From the NCBI GenBank assembly GCA_901472455.1, contig LR590464.1:4030001-4094000 (forward strand): DNA of 64,000 nt. Reading direction: 5' to 3'. This stretch comes from Leclercia adecarboxylata (GTDB lineage Bacteria; Pseudomonadota; Gammaproteobacteria; Enterobacterales; Enterobacteriaceae). Below, piece after piece: positions 27,713 through 41,655 of this stretch (position 1 is its first letter; each line of letters starts with the position of its first letter). A model generated the notes under the pieces. That model searched no databases. It saw only the letters and a program-made list of their open reading frames with translations, and was not told the DNA's origin. The translations under genes and the position numbers were made by a program.

Positions 27713-27792
27713 TTTGAGGTGCGTAAAGCATTATAGACCTTACGCCCCTTCTGACAAGACTCCCCTGCGCTAACCGGCGATTAAATAACCAC

Positions 27793-28529
27793 TTAGCACT
27801 TCGGTTTGCCGCCCGGCGCCGGTAAATAGCGTACCGGGTCGATGGCGGTTGCCTTATAACGAATCTGGAAATGAAGCGCCACGGTGTTGGAGCCGGTGCT
27901 GCCCATGGTGGCGATCTTCTGCCCGGCCTTCACGTTTTGTCCGTTATTCACCAGCAGGGTGTCATTATGTGCATAGGCGGTGATGTAATCCTCGCCATGC
28001 TTAATCATGATCAGGTTGCCATAGCCGCGCAGCTGGTTGCCGACATAGACCACCTTGCCCGCATCGGAGGCGTAGACCGGCGATCCGCGGGTGCCCGCGA
28101 TATCAATCCCTTTGTTGCCCCCTTCCGAGGTGGAGTACGGTATCACCACTTTGCCGCTGGCGGGCCAGATCCAGCAGCGCTGTCCGACGGGTGGCCAGGA
28201 GGACTTAGGCACGACGTAAGAAGGAGTGACTGCGGCGGTTTTACCTTTGCTACGTGAAGAGGATTTTTTAGCTGTGGCGCTGCTGCCGTTAACCTTCAGC
28301 TTTTGCCCCACTTCAATGGTGTAAGGCGGCGAAATATTGTTCAGGCGCGCCAAGTCCTTCACGCTGGTGCCAGTCGCACGCGAGATGCGGTACAGCGTAT
28401 CGCCGCGTTTAACGGTATACACAGCACCAGAATCCGATGACTGATTGCCTGCGCATCCGCCAGCAACAGGGCCAGGATCAGGCAAAACAGAGCAGAAACA
28501 GGGTTTTTCGTCGGGCTTCCTGCAAACAA
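27793..28529 (-). CDS. ygeR: LysM/M23 lipoprotein YgeR (ActS), amidase activator (one frameshift)
   Basis: About 245 residues when repaired. Parts in order: a signal with lipobox LLLAGC, a LysM domain ([20 protein letters not shown]), a basic serine-rich linker and an M23 (LytM) domain ([16 protein letters not shown] to [13 protein letters not shown]). It lacks the full zinc ligand set, as in K-12 ActS, which activates cell-wall amidases such as AmiC. A base is missing at the lipobox (28465-28470). The likely start is the TTG at 28529, five bases after GAGGAA; no ATG or GTG fits. Confidence 0.88.
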
Positions 28530-28714
28530 AACAGTTCCTCGGTCAACGTGAATGGCCGCGCTATCATAGCAGCCCCACCGCGGATGCCCAAGAGCACCCT
28601 ATGCGACAAACAGTTTAATGCCGATTGCGATATAATCGCCCGGGTCAGGCCGCGCTGAACTTAGTGGAACACTAACAAGTCAGTATCGCCTGACGATTTC
28701 AGCACGGAGTTACA

Positions 28715-29266
28715 ATGGACACACACGAACACGTCATTTTGGTCAACGACCTGGGAAAGATAATCGGCACTCAGGAAAAGTACGCTGCACACACCTCTCA
28801 CACCCCACTACATCTGGCCTTCTCTTGCTGGCTTTTCAACGACAAGGGTGAGTGTCTGGTCACCCGTCGCGCCATGAGCAAAAAAGCCTGGCCCGGTGTC
28901 TGGACCAACTCCGTTTGCGGACATCCGCAACAGGCTGAAACGTCAGAACAGGCCATAATCCGCCGCTGCCGCTACGAAGTGGGCGTCGAGATTGCCGGGA
29001 TTATTCCGGTCGCACCCGCATTCCGCTACTGCGAAACCGATCCCTCCGGGATTGTTGAAAACGAAATATGCCCGGTCTTCGCGGCACATGCTGTCAACGA
29101 CGTAAACATCAATCGCGACGAAGTGATGGAGTATCAGTGGGTAACGCTTGAAGCACTGTTACGCGCGCTGGAAGCCACCCCCTGGGCCTTTAGCCCGTGG
29201 ATGGTGATGGAAGCGAGAGCGGCAGAAGAGGGTTTGGTTCGCTTCGCAGCAGACGCGAAGCAATAA
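28715..29266 (+). CDS. idi: Isopentenyl-diphosphate delta-isomerase, type I
   Basis: 183 residues. It interconverts isopentenyl and dimethylallyl diphosphate. The active-site cysteine is in NSVCGHPQQ, and the Nudix-type glutamates in [10 protein letters not shown] are present. Its start ([15 protein letters not shown]) is after CGGAG. Position upstream of, and convergent with, lysS is conserved in the family. Confidence 0.95.
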   Translation: MDTHEHVILVNDLGKIIGTQEKYAAHTSHTPLHLAFSCWLFNDKGECLVTRRAMSKKAWPGVWTNSVCGHPQQAETSEQAIIRRCRYEVGVEIAGIIPVAPAFRYCETDPSGIVENEICPVFAAHAVNDVNINRDEVMEYQWVTLEALLRALEATPWAFSPWMVMEARAAEEGLVRFAADAKQ

Positions 29267-29267
29267 A

Positions 29268-29297
29268 AAAGCCCCGACGCGATTAACGCCGGGGCTT
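29268..29297. terminator. Bidirectional terminator between idi and lysS
   Basis: GCCCCG / CGGGGC stem with A run before and CTTTCT after; on the minus strand it ends in TTTTTT. It serves both convergent genes. Confidence 0.85.
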
Positions 29298-29312
29298 TCT
29301 GGTAGCTGTGGC

Positions 29313-30830
29313 TTACTTAACCGGACGCATCGCCGGGAACAGGATCACATCACGGATGGTGTGGCTGTTGGTAAACAGCATCACCATACGGTCGATACCA
29401 ATGCCCAGGCCCGCTGTTGGCGGCAGGCCGTGTTCCAGCGCGGTCACGTAGTCTTCATCGAAGAACATGGCTTCGTCGTCACCCGCCGCTTTCGCATCAA
29501 CCTGATCCTGGAAGCGCTGCGCCTGATCTTCTGCATCGTTCAGCTCGCTAAAGCCGTTGCCGATTTCGCGGCCACCGATGAAGAATTCAAAGCGGTCAGT
29601 GATCTCCGGGTTCTCGTCGTTACGACGCGCCAGCGGAGAAACTTCTGCCGGGTATTCGGTGATGAAGGTAGGCTGAATCAGGTGCGCTTCCGCCACTTCT
29701 TCGAAGATCTCGGTCACGATACGGCCCAGACCCCAGCTCTTCTCAACCTTGATACCGATGCTTTCAGCGATCGCTTTCGCAGAGTCGAAGTTATCCAGGT
29801 CAGCCATCTCGGTTTCAGGACGGTATTTCTTGATCGCTTCGCGCATGGTCAGCTTAACGAACGGCTTGCCGAAGTCGAAGACTTCTTCGCCGTAAGGCAC
29901 TTCGGTGGTGCCCAGAATATCCTGCGCCAGCGTACGGAACAGGGATTCGGTCAGCTCGATCAGATCTTTGTAATCCGCGTAAGCCATATAGAGTTCCATC
30001 ATGGTGAACTCTGGGTTATGACGTACGGAGATGCCTTCGTTACGGAAGTTACGGTTGATCTCGAATACGCGATCGAAACCGCCCACCACCAGACGCTTCA
30101 GGTACAGTTCCGGCGCGATACGCAGGTACATGTCCAGGTCCAGGGCGTTGTGATGGGTGATAAATGGACGCGCAGACGCACCGCCCGGGATCACCTGCAT
30201 CATTGGGGTTTCCACTTCCATAAAGTCGCGGCCCACCATGAACTGACGGATGCCAGCCATAATCTGGGAGCGAATTTTGAAGGTCTTGCGGGATTCATCG
30301 TTAGAGATGAGATCCAGGTAACGCTGACGATAACGCGCTTCCTGATCCTGCAGACCGTGGAACTTGTCCGGCAGCGGGCGCAGGGCTTTGGTCAGCAGGC
30401 GCAGCTCGGTGCAGTGGATGGACAGCTCGCCGGTCTTGGTTTTGAACAGCTTGCCTTTAGCGCCCAGGATATCGCCCAGGTCCCACTTCTTGAACTGCTC
30501 GTTGTAGATCCCTTCCGGCAGATCGTCGCGGGAGACGTACAGCTGAATGCGGCCGCCAACGTCCTGCAGGGTGATGAAAGACGCTTTACCATGATACGAC
30601 GGGTCATCATGCGGCCTGCAACGGCCACTTCGATGTTCAGCGCTTCCAGCTCTTCGTTCTCTTTAGCGTCGAAGTCAGCGTTGCAGTTGGTCTGAGGTAT
30701 GATCGCGACGAAAATCGTTCGGGAACGGCACGCCCTGCTCGCGCAGTGCAGCCAGCTTCTCGCGGCGGGTTTTCAGTTCATTGTTAAGATCGACGACCGC
30801 GTCAGCGCCCTGTGCTTGTTGTTCAGACAT
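29313..30830 (-). CDS. lysS: Lysyl-tRNA synthetase, class II (two frameshifts)
   Basis: 505 residues when repaired, exactly the K-12 length. The N-terminal anticodon-binding OB domain is followed by the catalytic core: motif 2 ([19 protein letters not shown]) and motif 3 ([12 protein letters not shown]) are clear. An extra base near 30690 and a missing G near 30597 compensate. It follows prfB by 9 bases in the xerD-dsbC-recJ-prfB-lysS set. This gene is needed for growth, so the breaks are probably not real. Confidence 0.95.
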
Positions 30831-30839
30831 GTTGGTTCC

Positions 30840-31937
30840 TCATAACCCTGCTTTCAGACTTGCTTCGATAAATTGGTCCAGGCTGCCGTCCAGCACCGCC
30901 TGCGTGTTACGGGTTTCGACACCGGTACGCAGGTCTTTGATGCGGGAGTCATCAAGGACGTAAGAACGGATCTGGCTGCCCCAGCCGATGTCGGATTTGT
31001 TATCTTCCATCGCCTGCTTCTCAGCATTTTTCTTTTGCATCTCCAGTTCATAAAGCTTCGCTTTCATCTGCTTCATGGCCTGGTCTTTGTTTTTATGCTG
31101 GGAACGGTCGTTCTGGCACTGTGTTACCAGCCCGGTCGGAATGTGGGTAATACGCACCGCGGATTCCGTACGGTTAACGTGCTGACCACCCGCACCGGAG
31201 GCGCGATAAACGTCGATACGCAGATCCGCTGGGTTGATTTCGATGTCGATATCGTCCTTCACTTCCGGGTAGACAAACGCGGAACTGAAAGAGGTGTGAC
31301 GGCGACCGCCGGAGTCGAACGGGCTTTTACGCACCAGGCGGTGAACGCCGGTTTCCGTACGCAGCCAGCCGTAGGCGTAATCGCCAATGATTTTGACGGT
31401 GACAGATTTCAGGCCTGCCACTTCACCTTCAGACTCTTCGATGATCTCGGTCTTGAAGCCGCGGGCTTCAGCCCAACGCAGGTACATACGGGTCAGCATG
31501 CTGGCCCAGTCCTGTGCTTCTGTACCGCCGGAACCTGCCTGAATATCCAGGTAGCAGTCGGCGCTGTCGTATTCACCGGAGAACATACGACGGAATTCCA
31601 GCTGTGCCAGCTTCTCTTCCAGACCGTCGAGTTCTGCTACGGCTTCGTTGAAGGTCTCTTCGTCGTCGGCTTCAACGGCCAGTTCCAGCAGCCCGGAAAC
31701 GTCATCCAGGCCTTGTGACATCTGATCCAGCGTATCAACGATAGCTTCCAGAGAGGAACGCTCTTTACCCAGCGCCTGTGCGCGTTCAGGTTCGTTCCAG
31801 ACGTCCGGCTGTTCCAGCTCGGCGTTTACTTCTTCGAGACGCTCTTTCTTGGCATCGTAGTCAAAGATACCCCTAAGAACGTCGGAGCGCTCCGTGAGGT
31901 CCTGAATGCGGTTTTTTACCGGATTAATTTCAAACAT
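30840..31937 (-). CDS. prfB: Peptide chain release factor RF2, frame continuous
   Basis: 365 residues in a single open frame. The stop-codon reading motif SPF (RKSPFDSGG) and the catalytic GGQ ([12 protein letters not shown]) are present. In nearly all bacteria codon 26 is an in-frame TGA passed by a programmed +1 shift in CTTTGAC. Here the preceding run is AGGGG, one G shorter than K-12 AGGGGG, so the frame already matches and residues 24-25 read I-F instead of Y-L. The rest equals K-12 RF2. See findings. Confidence 0.95.
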   Translation of the reverse strand: MFEINPVKNRIQDLTERSDVLRGIFDYDAKKERLEEVNAELEQPDVWNEPERAQALGKERSSLEAIVDTLDQMSQGLDDVSGLLELAVEADDEETFNEAVAELDGLEEKLAQLEFRRMFSGEYDSADCYLDIQAGSGGTEAQDWASMLTRMYLRWAEARGFKTEIIEESEGEVAGLKSVTVKIIGDYAYGWLRTETGVHRLVRKSPFDSGGRRHTSFSSAFVYPEVKDDIDIEINPADLRIDVYRASGAGGQHVNRTESAVRITHIPTGLVTQCQNDRSQHKNKDQAMKQMKAKLYELEMQKKNAEKQAMEDNKSDIGWGSQIRSYVLDDSRIKDLRTGVETRNTQAVLDGSLDQFIEASLKAGL

Positions 31938-32028
31938 GGTCTGTTTTCTTTTATGGACGAGTCAAAATGCGGTTATAAGGGCGGAATTGTACCGGATTCA
32001 CGCCCTTTTTTATAGCGGAATAGTGATG

Positions 32029-33762
32029 CTAAAGTGGCCAGATATGGTCGATGATGATTTGCAGCGTGCGGTTGCCGCGAAACTCGTTGATATCCAGTTT
32101 GTAGGCCAGTTCGACTTCGCGCACGCCGTTGTCCGGCCAGATGGTGGTATCGACGTTAAAGGCGATACCGTCCAGCAGCGGGCCGCCGCCTACCGGTTCT
32201 ACCATCACTTTCAGGTGGCGTTCACCCACCAGCCGCTGTTGCAGCAGACGGAAGCGGCCATCGAACAGCGGCTCCGGGAACATCTGCCCCCAGGGACCGG
32301 CATCCCGCAGCATCTGTGCCACTTCCATGGTCATTTCGGCTGGTGTTAACGGGCCGTCGGAGACCACTTCGCCCTGCAACAGGGCCGGATCCAGCCAGTC
32401 GGTGACCAGCTCGCTGAACAGGCGCTGGAACTGATCGAACTTCGCCTCCTCCAGTGACAGACCCGCCGCCATCGCATGGCCGCCAAATTTGATCATCAGC
32501 CCCGGATGCAGTGTGTCCAGCCGCTCCAGCGCATCGCGCATATGCAGCCCCTGGATGGATCGGCCCGATCCTTTCAGCGTGCCGTCGCCTGCGGGAGCAA
32601 AGGCAATCACCGGGCGGTGAAAACGCTCTTTGATACGCGAGGCCAAAATCCCGACCACGCCCTGATGCCACTCGGGGTGATACATCGCCAGACCGCCGGG
32701 CAGCGTTTCGCCGCTGCGCTCCAGCTTTTCGCACAGGGTCAGCGCTTCGGCCTGCATTCCCTGCTCGATCTCTTTACGGGTCTGGTTCAGCGCGTCCAGT
32801 TCGTTGGCCAGCACGCGCGCTTCCGCGATGTTGTCGCACAGCAACAGCGCCACCCCGACTGACATATCATCCAGACGCCCGGCGGCGTTAAGACGCGGGC
32901 CAAGGGCAAAACCTAAGTCGCTGGCCGCCAGCCGCTGTTGATCCCGGTTGGAGATCTCCAGCAGCGCCTTAATGCCCGGACGGCATTTGCCAGCCCGAAT
33001 GCGGTTTAAACCCTGCCAGGTGAGAATGCGGTTATTGGCATCCAGCGGCACGACGTCCGCCACGGTGCCCAGCGCCACCAGATCGAGGAATTCCGCCAGA
33101 TTCGGCGGCGCAATGCCCTGCGCCTCAAACCAGCCTTTATCCCGCAGCTTCGTGCGCAGCGCCAGCATCAGGTAAAACGCCACCCCCACGCCTGCCAGGG
33201 ATTTCGACGGGAAGGGGCAGTCTCGCAGGTTAGGGTTGATGATCGCTTCCGCCGCTGGCAGCGTGTCGCCGGGCAGGTGGTGATCGGTGACCAGCACCGG
33301 GATCCCCAGCGAGTGTGCACGATCGACACCGTTGTGGGATGAGATCCCATTGTCGACGGTCAGGATCATTTGAGCGCCACGGGCATGCGCTTGATCAACC
33401 ACTTCCGGGCTGAGGCCATAGCCATCCTCGAAGCGGTTCGGCACCAGGTAAGAGACGTTATCGCACCCCATCGCCCGCAGGCTGAGCACGCTCAGCGCGG
33501 TACTGGTGGCACCATCGGCGTCGAAATCCCCCACCACGATGATGCGCGTCCCTTCGCGAAAGGCGTTGTACAGCAGCTCCGTGGCCGTATCGACGCCACT
33601 CAGCTGCTGCCAGGGCAACATGCCTTTTACGCTTCGCTCAAGGTCGTCTGCCGTTTGCACGCCACGGCTGGCATACAGTCGACGCAACAGGGGCGACAGA
33701 TCCGCGGGTAGCGCGGCGCTGTCGTTCACTTCACGACGACGGAGTTGTATCGAAGATTTCAC
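32029..33762 (-). CDS. recJ: Single-strand 5'-3' exonuclease RecJ
   Basis: 577 residues, intact. Phosphoesterase motifs of the DHH family are at 79-84 (DFDADG), VDNGISSHNG around 137, and DHH at 160-162; the DHHA1 domain with GGHAMAAG lies about residues 450-460. It works in recombination and mismatch repair. It is 5 bases after dsbC. Confidence 0.97.
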   Translation of the reverse strand: MKSSIQLRRREVNDSAALPADLSPLLRRLYASRGVQTADDLERSVKGMLPWQQLSGVDTATELLYNAFREGTRIIVVGDFDADGATSTALSVLSLRAMGCDNVSYLVPNRFEDGYGLSPEVVDQAHARGAQMILTVDNGISSHNGVDRAHSLGIPVLVTDHHLPGDTLPAAEAIINPNLRDCPFPSKSLAGVGVAFYLMLALRTKLRDKGWFEAQGIAPPNLAEFLDLVALGTVADVVPLDANNRILTWQGLNRIRAGKCRPGIKALLEISNRDQQRLAASDLGFALGPRLNAAGRLDDMSVGVALLLCDNIAEARVLANELDALNQTRKEIEQGMQAEALTLCEKLERSGETLPGGLAMYHPEWHQGVVGILASRIKERFHRPVIAFAPAGDGTLKGSGRSIQGLHMRDALERLDTLHPGLMIKFGGHAMAAGLSLEEAKFDQFQRLFSELVTDWLDPALLQGEVVSDGPLTPAEMTMEVAQMLRDAGPWGQMFPEPLFDGRFRLLQQRLVGERHLKVMVEPVGGGPLLDGIAFNVDTTIWPDNGVREVELAYKLDINEFRGNRTLQIIIDHIWPL

Positions 33763-33767
33763 GCGAA

Positions 33768-34481
33768 TTATTTACCGCCAAACTGTTTCTGGTGCTCGTC
33801 GAGGAAGGCTTTCATCTCTTTCGGCCCCTGGTAACCTGGCACCACGTAACCGTTGCTGAGTACGATAGCTGGCGTACCGGTCACGCCAAACTGCACGCCC
33901 AGCGCGTAGTGGTTGGCAATGTCGATATCGCAGGAGGCCGGCTGAATGCCTTTGCCGCTCATGGCATCATCAAAGGCTTTGTTGCGATCTTTCGCACACC
34001 AGATGGCCTTCATGTCCTGCTCAGGCTGGCTCTGCACGCCCGCACGCGGGAAAGCGAGGTAACGCACGGTGATCCCCAGCGCGTTGTAGTCTTTCATCTC
34101 TTCGTGCAGCTTGTGGCAGTAGCCGCAGGTGATGTCGGTAAACACGGTGATGACATGTTTTTCCTGCGCCGCTTTGTAGACAATCATCTCTTTTTCCAGC
34201 GCGTTCAGGTTTTTCATCAGCATCTGGTTCGTCACGTTAACCGGCTGGGCGCCGCTTACGTCATACAGCGGCCCTTGCAGAAAATGTTTACCGTCTTCGG
34301 TGACATACAACACACCGCCGCTGGTCATCACGGTTTTCATCCCAGGAATTGGCGCAGGCTGAATATCGCTGCTGGTGACGCCAAGCTTCGCCAGAGATTG
34401 TTTGATGGCTGCATCGTCTGCATGCGCCAGGCCGGATAATGAGGCTGCCAGCAGAGAGAACAGCACTAAAGTCTTTTTCAT
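33768..34481 (-). CDS. dsbC: Disulfide bond isomerase DsbC
   Basis: 237 residues with a 20-residue signal peptide ending LAHA. The active site CGYC is at 119-122, and the second disulfide cysteines (WCAKDR and PASCDID) are present. It dimerises through its N-terminal domain and shuffles wrong disulfides in the periplasm. It lies between xerD and recJ as usual. Confidence 0.97.
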   Translation of the reverse strand: MKKTLVLFSLLAASLSGLAHADDAAIKQSLAKLGVTSSDIQPAPIPGMKTVMTSGGVLYVTEDGKHFLQGPLYDVSGAQPVNVTNQMLMKNLNALEKEMIVYKAAQEKHVITVFTDITCGYCHKLHEEMKDYNALGITVRYLAFPRAGVQSQPEQDMKAIWCAKDRNKAFDDAMSGKGIQPASCDIDIANHYALGVQFGVTGTPAIVLSNGYVVPGYQGPKEMKAFLDEHQKQFGGK

Positions 34482-34506
34482 ATTGATTCCTGTTACACGT
34501 CATCAC

Positions 34507-35403
34507 TCACGCGCGTGGGTGATGCTGTTGGTGGAGCTGCCGCAGGCGTTCCGTGGCGACATGCGTGTAGATTTGCGTCGTTGAAAGGTCACTGTGCCCA
34601 AGCAGCATCTGGACCACGCGCAGGTCGGCGCCATGGTTCAGAAGATGGGTCGCAAAAGCGTGACGCAGAACGTGCGGCGAAAGTTTTTCACTGTCGATAC
34701 CCGCCAGTGTGGCGTAATGTTTGATGCGATGCCAGAAGGTTTGGCGCGTCATCTGTTGCGCACGCTGGCTCGGAAACAGCACATCGATGGAGACACCGTT
34801 AAGCAACCACGGACGCCCATGCTGAAGATAGTTCTCCAGCCAGTAAACCGCTTCTTCCCCCAGCGGCACCAGACGTTCTTTGTTGCCTTTACCGATCACC
34901 CGTACCACGCCCTGACGCAGGCTGATATCGCTCATCGTCAGCCCAACCAGTTCAGAGACGCGCAGTCCCGTCGCGTACAACACTTCAAGCATCGCTTTAT
35001 CGCGTAACTCCAGCGGTTGGTCAACCACCGGCGCCTGTAATAATCTCTCAACTTGTGCTTCGCTGAGATCCTTCGGCAGACGCTGCGGCAGTTTTGGCGA
35101 CGCCAGTACGGCGCTGGGATCGTCGGGACGTAATTTCTCACGATACAGATGCTGAAACAGACGCCGCATGGCGCTCAGCAGTCGCGCGGAACTGGTAGCT
35201 TTATAGCCTCCCTCCATACGCTCGGCAAGCAGCGCCTGCAGATCGTCGCTTTGGGCCGTCGCAAGAGAGAGTTGATGGTGATGCAACCAGGCTACCAGCA
35301 TGCCCAGATCGCGTCGGTAGGCGCTGAGGGTATTTTCGGCAAGATTCTTCTCCAGCCACAGCGCATCGAGAAACTGCTCGATGAGTGCGAGATCCTTTTC
35401 CAC
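34507..35403 (-). CDS. xerD: Site-specific tyrosine recombinase XerD
   Basis: 298 residues, intact. All catalytic residues are at the K-12 positions: R148, K172, H244, R247, H270 and the nucleophile Y279. With XerC it resolves chromosome dimers at dif under FtsK control. It starts the xerD-dsbC-recJ-prfB-lysS series and is divergent from fldB. Confidence 0.97.
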   Translation of the reverse strand: MEKDLALIEQFLDALWLEKNLAENTLSAYRRDLGMLVAWLHHHQLSLATAQSDDLQALLAERMEGGYKATSSARLLSAMRRLFQHLYREKLRPDDPSAVLASPKLPQRLPKDLSEAQVERLLQAPVVDQPLELRDKAMLEVLYATGLRVSELVGLTMSDISLRQGVVRVIGKGNKERLVPLGEEAVYWLENYLQHGRPWLLNGVSIDVLFPSQRAQQMTRQTFWHRIKHYATLAGIDSEKLSPHVLRHAFATHLLNHGADLRVVQMLLGHSDLSTTQIYTHVATERLRQLHQQHHPRA

Positions 35404-35504
35404 GTCAGCCTCTTTCGTTCTGCAATGGGTGCATTATGCCTGAAGGCGGGTTGTTTCTGGTACACTACACGCAAAGTCATAGCAAGTATTGAGACATTTT
35501 AGCG

Positions 35505-36028
35505 ATGAATATTGGTCTGTTTTATGGTTCCAGCACCTGCTACACCGAGATGGCGGCAGGAGAAAATTCGCGACATTATCGGCCCGGAACTGGTCACCCT
35601 TCATAATCTCAAAGACGACGCCCCAACGATGATGGAAACAGTACGACGTACTGATTCTGGGCATCCCAACCTGGGATTTTGGTGAACTGCAGGAAGACTG
35701 GGAGCCATCTGGGATCAGCTTGATTCCCTGAAGCTGGAAGGCAAAATTATCGCGCTGTACGGCATGGGCGACCAGTTTAGGCTACGGCGAGTGGTTCCTT
35801 GATGCGCTGGGGATGCTGCACGATATGCTGGCGCCAAAAGGCGTGACCTTCATCGGTTACTGGCCGACCGAGGGCTATGAGTTTACCAGTAAGAAACCGA
35901 TCATTGCCGACGGCCAGCTGTTTGTCGGGCTGGCCCTTGATGAGACGAATCAATACGATCTGAGCGAAGAGCGCCTGCAGAGCTGGTGCGAGCAGATCCT
36001 TGGCGAAATGGCGGAGCAGTTCAGCTAA
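35505..36028 (+). CDS. fldB: Flavodoxin 2 FldB (four indels)
   Basis: 173 residues when repaired. The FMN phosphate loop is [13 protein letters not shown], and the tyrosine-containing [12 protein letters not shown] and [16 protein letters not shown] segments follow. Four single-base indels (about 35568, 35641, 35705 and 35775; three extra, one missing) explain its 524 bases against 522. It is an electron carrier, induced under SoxRS control in K-12. Confidence 0.9.
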
Positions 36029-36032
36029 CCCC

Positions 36033-36447
36033 CTACCGCCCGTGCGTCGGTTGCTGCGAAAGCATCCGGCGCAGATCCCGCCACTCCCCTTCATCCATGC
36101 TGTCTGCCGACAACCACAAATGCTGGTAGCGTTTCCCGTCGCCCTTGCGTAAGCGGAGCATCATGCCGGAATTGAGCATCCACGGCGTACCGATAATCTC
36201 CCACTCGCTACCCTGCCACTGCAGGCGGGAATCCATGAATAGCTTGATTTCGCCCTGGCGGGAATTGATGCGCCGTTGGCTGCGTACGCTGTCAAACACC
36301 ACCAGCGACAGTAAAATTAACCATAACGGGGTGTAGCTTAGCGGCCATGGTATCAACAGGATGCAAGCCGCAACCAGGCCGTGGGAGCAAAAGAGACATC
36401 CACTGGGCGCGCCACGAGACGCGTAAATCAGATTGCCACAGGACCAC
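36033..36447 (-). CDS. cptA: Inner-membrane protein CptA/YgfX (one frameshift)
   Basis: 137 residues when repaired. A short N-terminal arm ([16 protein letters not shown]) precedes two membrane segments and a cytoplasmic tail ending LSQQPTHGR. The start is a GTG at 36447, overlapping sdhE by 20 bases. An extra C near 36385 breaks the frame. In K-12 YgfX is reported to bind MreB and FtsZ and to be countered by YgfY; this role is debated. Confidence 0.87.
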
Positions 36448-36694
36448 GTTCCCGATTCCGTGTTTGAATTAAAAGCACCATCCGTTGCAGTTCGGCGTCG
36501 GCGGGTTCGCCGTGATTCATTAACCAGTTAAATAAATCAGGATCGTCGTTCTCCAGCAGGCGGATAAACAGCTTTTTATCCTCATCGCTCAGGGTGTCGT
36601 ATTCGTATTCGAAGAACGGCATGATGGAGATATCGAGTTCGCGCATACCGCGACGGCATGCCCAATGAATGCGGGCTTTGTTAGTAATGTCCAT
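36428..36694 (-). CDS. sdhE: FAD assembly factor SdhE (CptB)
   Basis: 88 residues, intact. The RGxxE motif needed for flavinylation is R15-G16-M17-R18-E19. It helps attach FAD to SdhA and FrdA. It is also described as the antitoxin of CptA, with which its end overlaps, so the two are co-transcribed and coupled. Confidence 0.95.
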   Translation of the reverse strand: MDITNKARIHWACRRGMRELDISIMPFFEYEYDTLSDEDKKLFIRLLENDDPDLFNWLMNHGEPADAELQRMVLLIQTRNRERGPVAI

Positions 36695-36999
36695 GTGTAT
36701 TTTCCTGCATAACGTTGAGTTCAGGCAGTGTTCCGTTCGTATCGGCTGAGAAAGAGAGTCCACCGGGAAGAAACGGCTCTTAGTGTAACGTGTTTTTTGC
36801 TGTTTCATTACTGGAATATTATGTTCCTGGCGCACTCTTCCAGAAAAAACCACAACAAATACGGGTATTCATCCGTTTTTGCGTAGCGTTATGCAGAATG
36901 GCGCAAGGGCACGAATAGCCTGATGAAACCGCTTGCAATGGCTACAGTCTCTTTTACCATTAGGCATCAACAAAGCGTTATGCAATTCAGGACCTCATT
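36695..36999. promoter_or_regulatory. sdhE-ygfZ divergent intergenic region
   Basis: 305 bases without a gene. Promoters for both neighbours should lie here. I see no operator, repeat or terminator of note. Confidence 0.5.
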
Positions 37000-37983
37000 A
37001 TGGCATTTACACCGTTTTCTCCGCGCCAGCCTGTCGCCTCTGCGCGTCTGCCGCTGACGCTTATGACTCTTGATGACTGGGCGCTTGCAACCGTTGTCGG
37101 CGTGGACAGCGAAAAGTACCTGCAGGGCCAGGTGACCGCTGATGTCAGTCAAATGACCGAACACCAACATCTGCTGGCCGCGCACTGCGATCCGAAAGGC
37201 AAGATGTGGAGCAACCTGCGCATTTTCCGCCGTCAGGACGGCTTTGCCCTGATCGAACGCCGCAGCCTGCGTGACGCGCAGCTTACCGAGCTGAAAAAGT
37301 ATGCGGTGTTCTCCAAGGTCACCATCGCTGCCGATGACGAACTGGTGCTGCTGGGCGTGGCCGGATTCCAGGGCGCGCGCAGCCTTGAAAAACCTGTTCA
37401 GCGACCTTCCTGATGCTGACAAACCAGGTCACTCACGACGGTGTTACTTCGTTGCTGTGGTTTGAACACCCGGCGGAACGCTTCCTGCTGGTGACCGATG
37501 TCGCCACCGCAGAGCGCGTAACCCAGGCCCTGCGGTGGCGAAGCACAGCTGAATAACAGCCAGCAGTGGCTGTCACTGAACATTGAAGCGGGCATTCCGG
37601 TTATCGATGCCGCCAACAGCGGACAGTTTATTCCGCAGGCCACTAACCTGCAGGCGCTCGGTGGGATCAGCTTTAAAAAAGGCTGTTACACCGGCCAGGA
37701 GATGGTGGCTCGCGCGAAATTCCGCGGCGCCAACAAACGCGCGCTGTGGTACCTGGCGGGCCAGGCCAGCCGCGTACCGGAAGCCGGCGAAGATCTGGAG
37801 CTGAAAATGGGTGACAACTGGCGCCGTACCGGCACCGTGCTTGCCGCCGTTCAGCTTGATGATGGCCGTCTGCTTGTACAGGCCGTCATGAACAATGATA
37901 TGGAGCCGGACAGCGTGTTCCGCGTGCGTGAAGATGTGAATACCCTGAGCATTGAGCCGCTGCCATATTCCCTGGAAGAGTGA
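37000..37983 (+). CDS. ygfZ: tRNA-modifying/iron-sulfur folate protein YgfZ (three indels)
   Basis: 326 residues when repaired. The folate-binding GcvT-like fold ends with the signature [12 protein letters not shown], whose cysteine is needed for function. Indels near 37385, 37430 and 37540 break the middle; all three look like insertions, matching 984 bases against 981. It supports enzymes with radical-SAM iron-sulfur clusters, such as MiaB. Confidence 0.93.
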
Positions 37984-37990
37984 TGTTGTG

Positions 37991-38884
<894 letters not shown>

Positions 38885-38941
38885 TTAATATAATCATATA
38901 GTTGAATGACATTTTCAGCTAACGGATGTTCACGACAAACA

Positions 38942-40038
<1,097 letters not shown>

Positions 40039-40135
40039 AACACCCTGTTTTTTTGCCGTAACAAATCACAATGTCTGCAAATTGTTATATCGTGACTTTT
40101 TATTACCCTTTGTTAGACTCCAAATAAGACAATAA

Positions 40136-41585
<1,450 letters not shown>

Positions 41586-41589
41586 TTTT

Positions 41590-41655
41590 TTGCCCGGTGG
41601 CGCTGCGCTTACCGGGCCTACGATTGATCCCCCTCTCCCCTTTGAGGTGAGAGGG
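41590..41655. repeat. REP-like unit plus CCCTCTCCC-type repeat
   Basis: TGCCCGGTGGCGCTGCGCTT with its inverted half ACCGGGC, then CCCCTCTCCCCTTTGAGG with TGAGAGGG, between convergent bglA and ygfF. Related units occur at 45397 and 38060. Confidence 0.7.

Noticed and set aside
29361..30695. 444-codon open frame on the plus strand opposite lysS
   Set aside because: The minus strand codes for a nearly complete lysyl-tRNA synthetase. The plus-strand product is rich in His, Gln and Val, typical of antisense frames.
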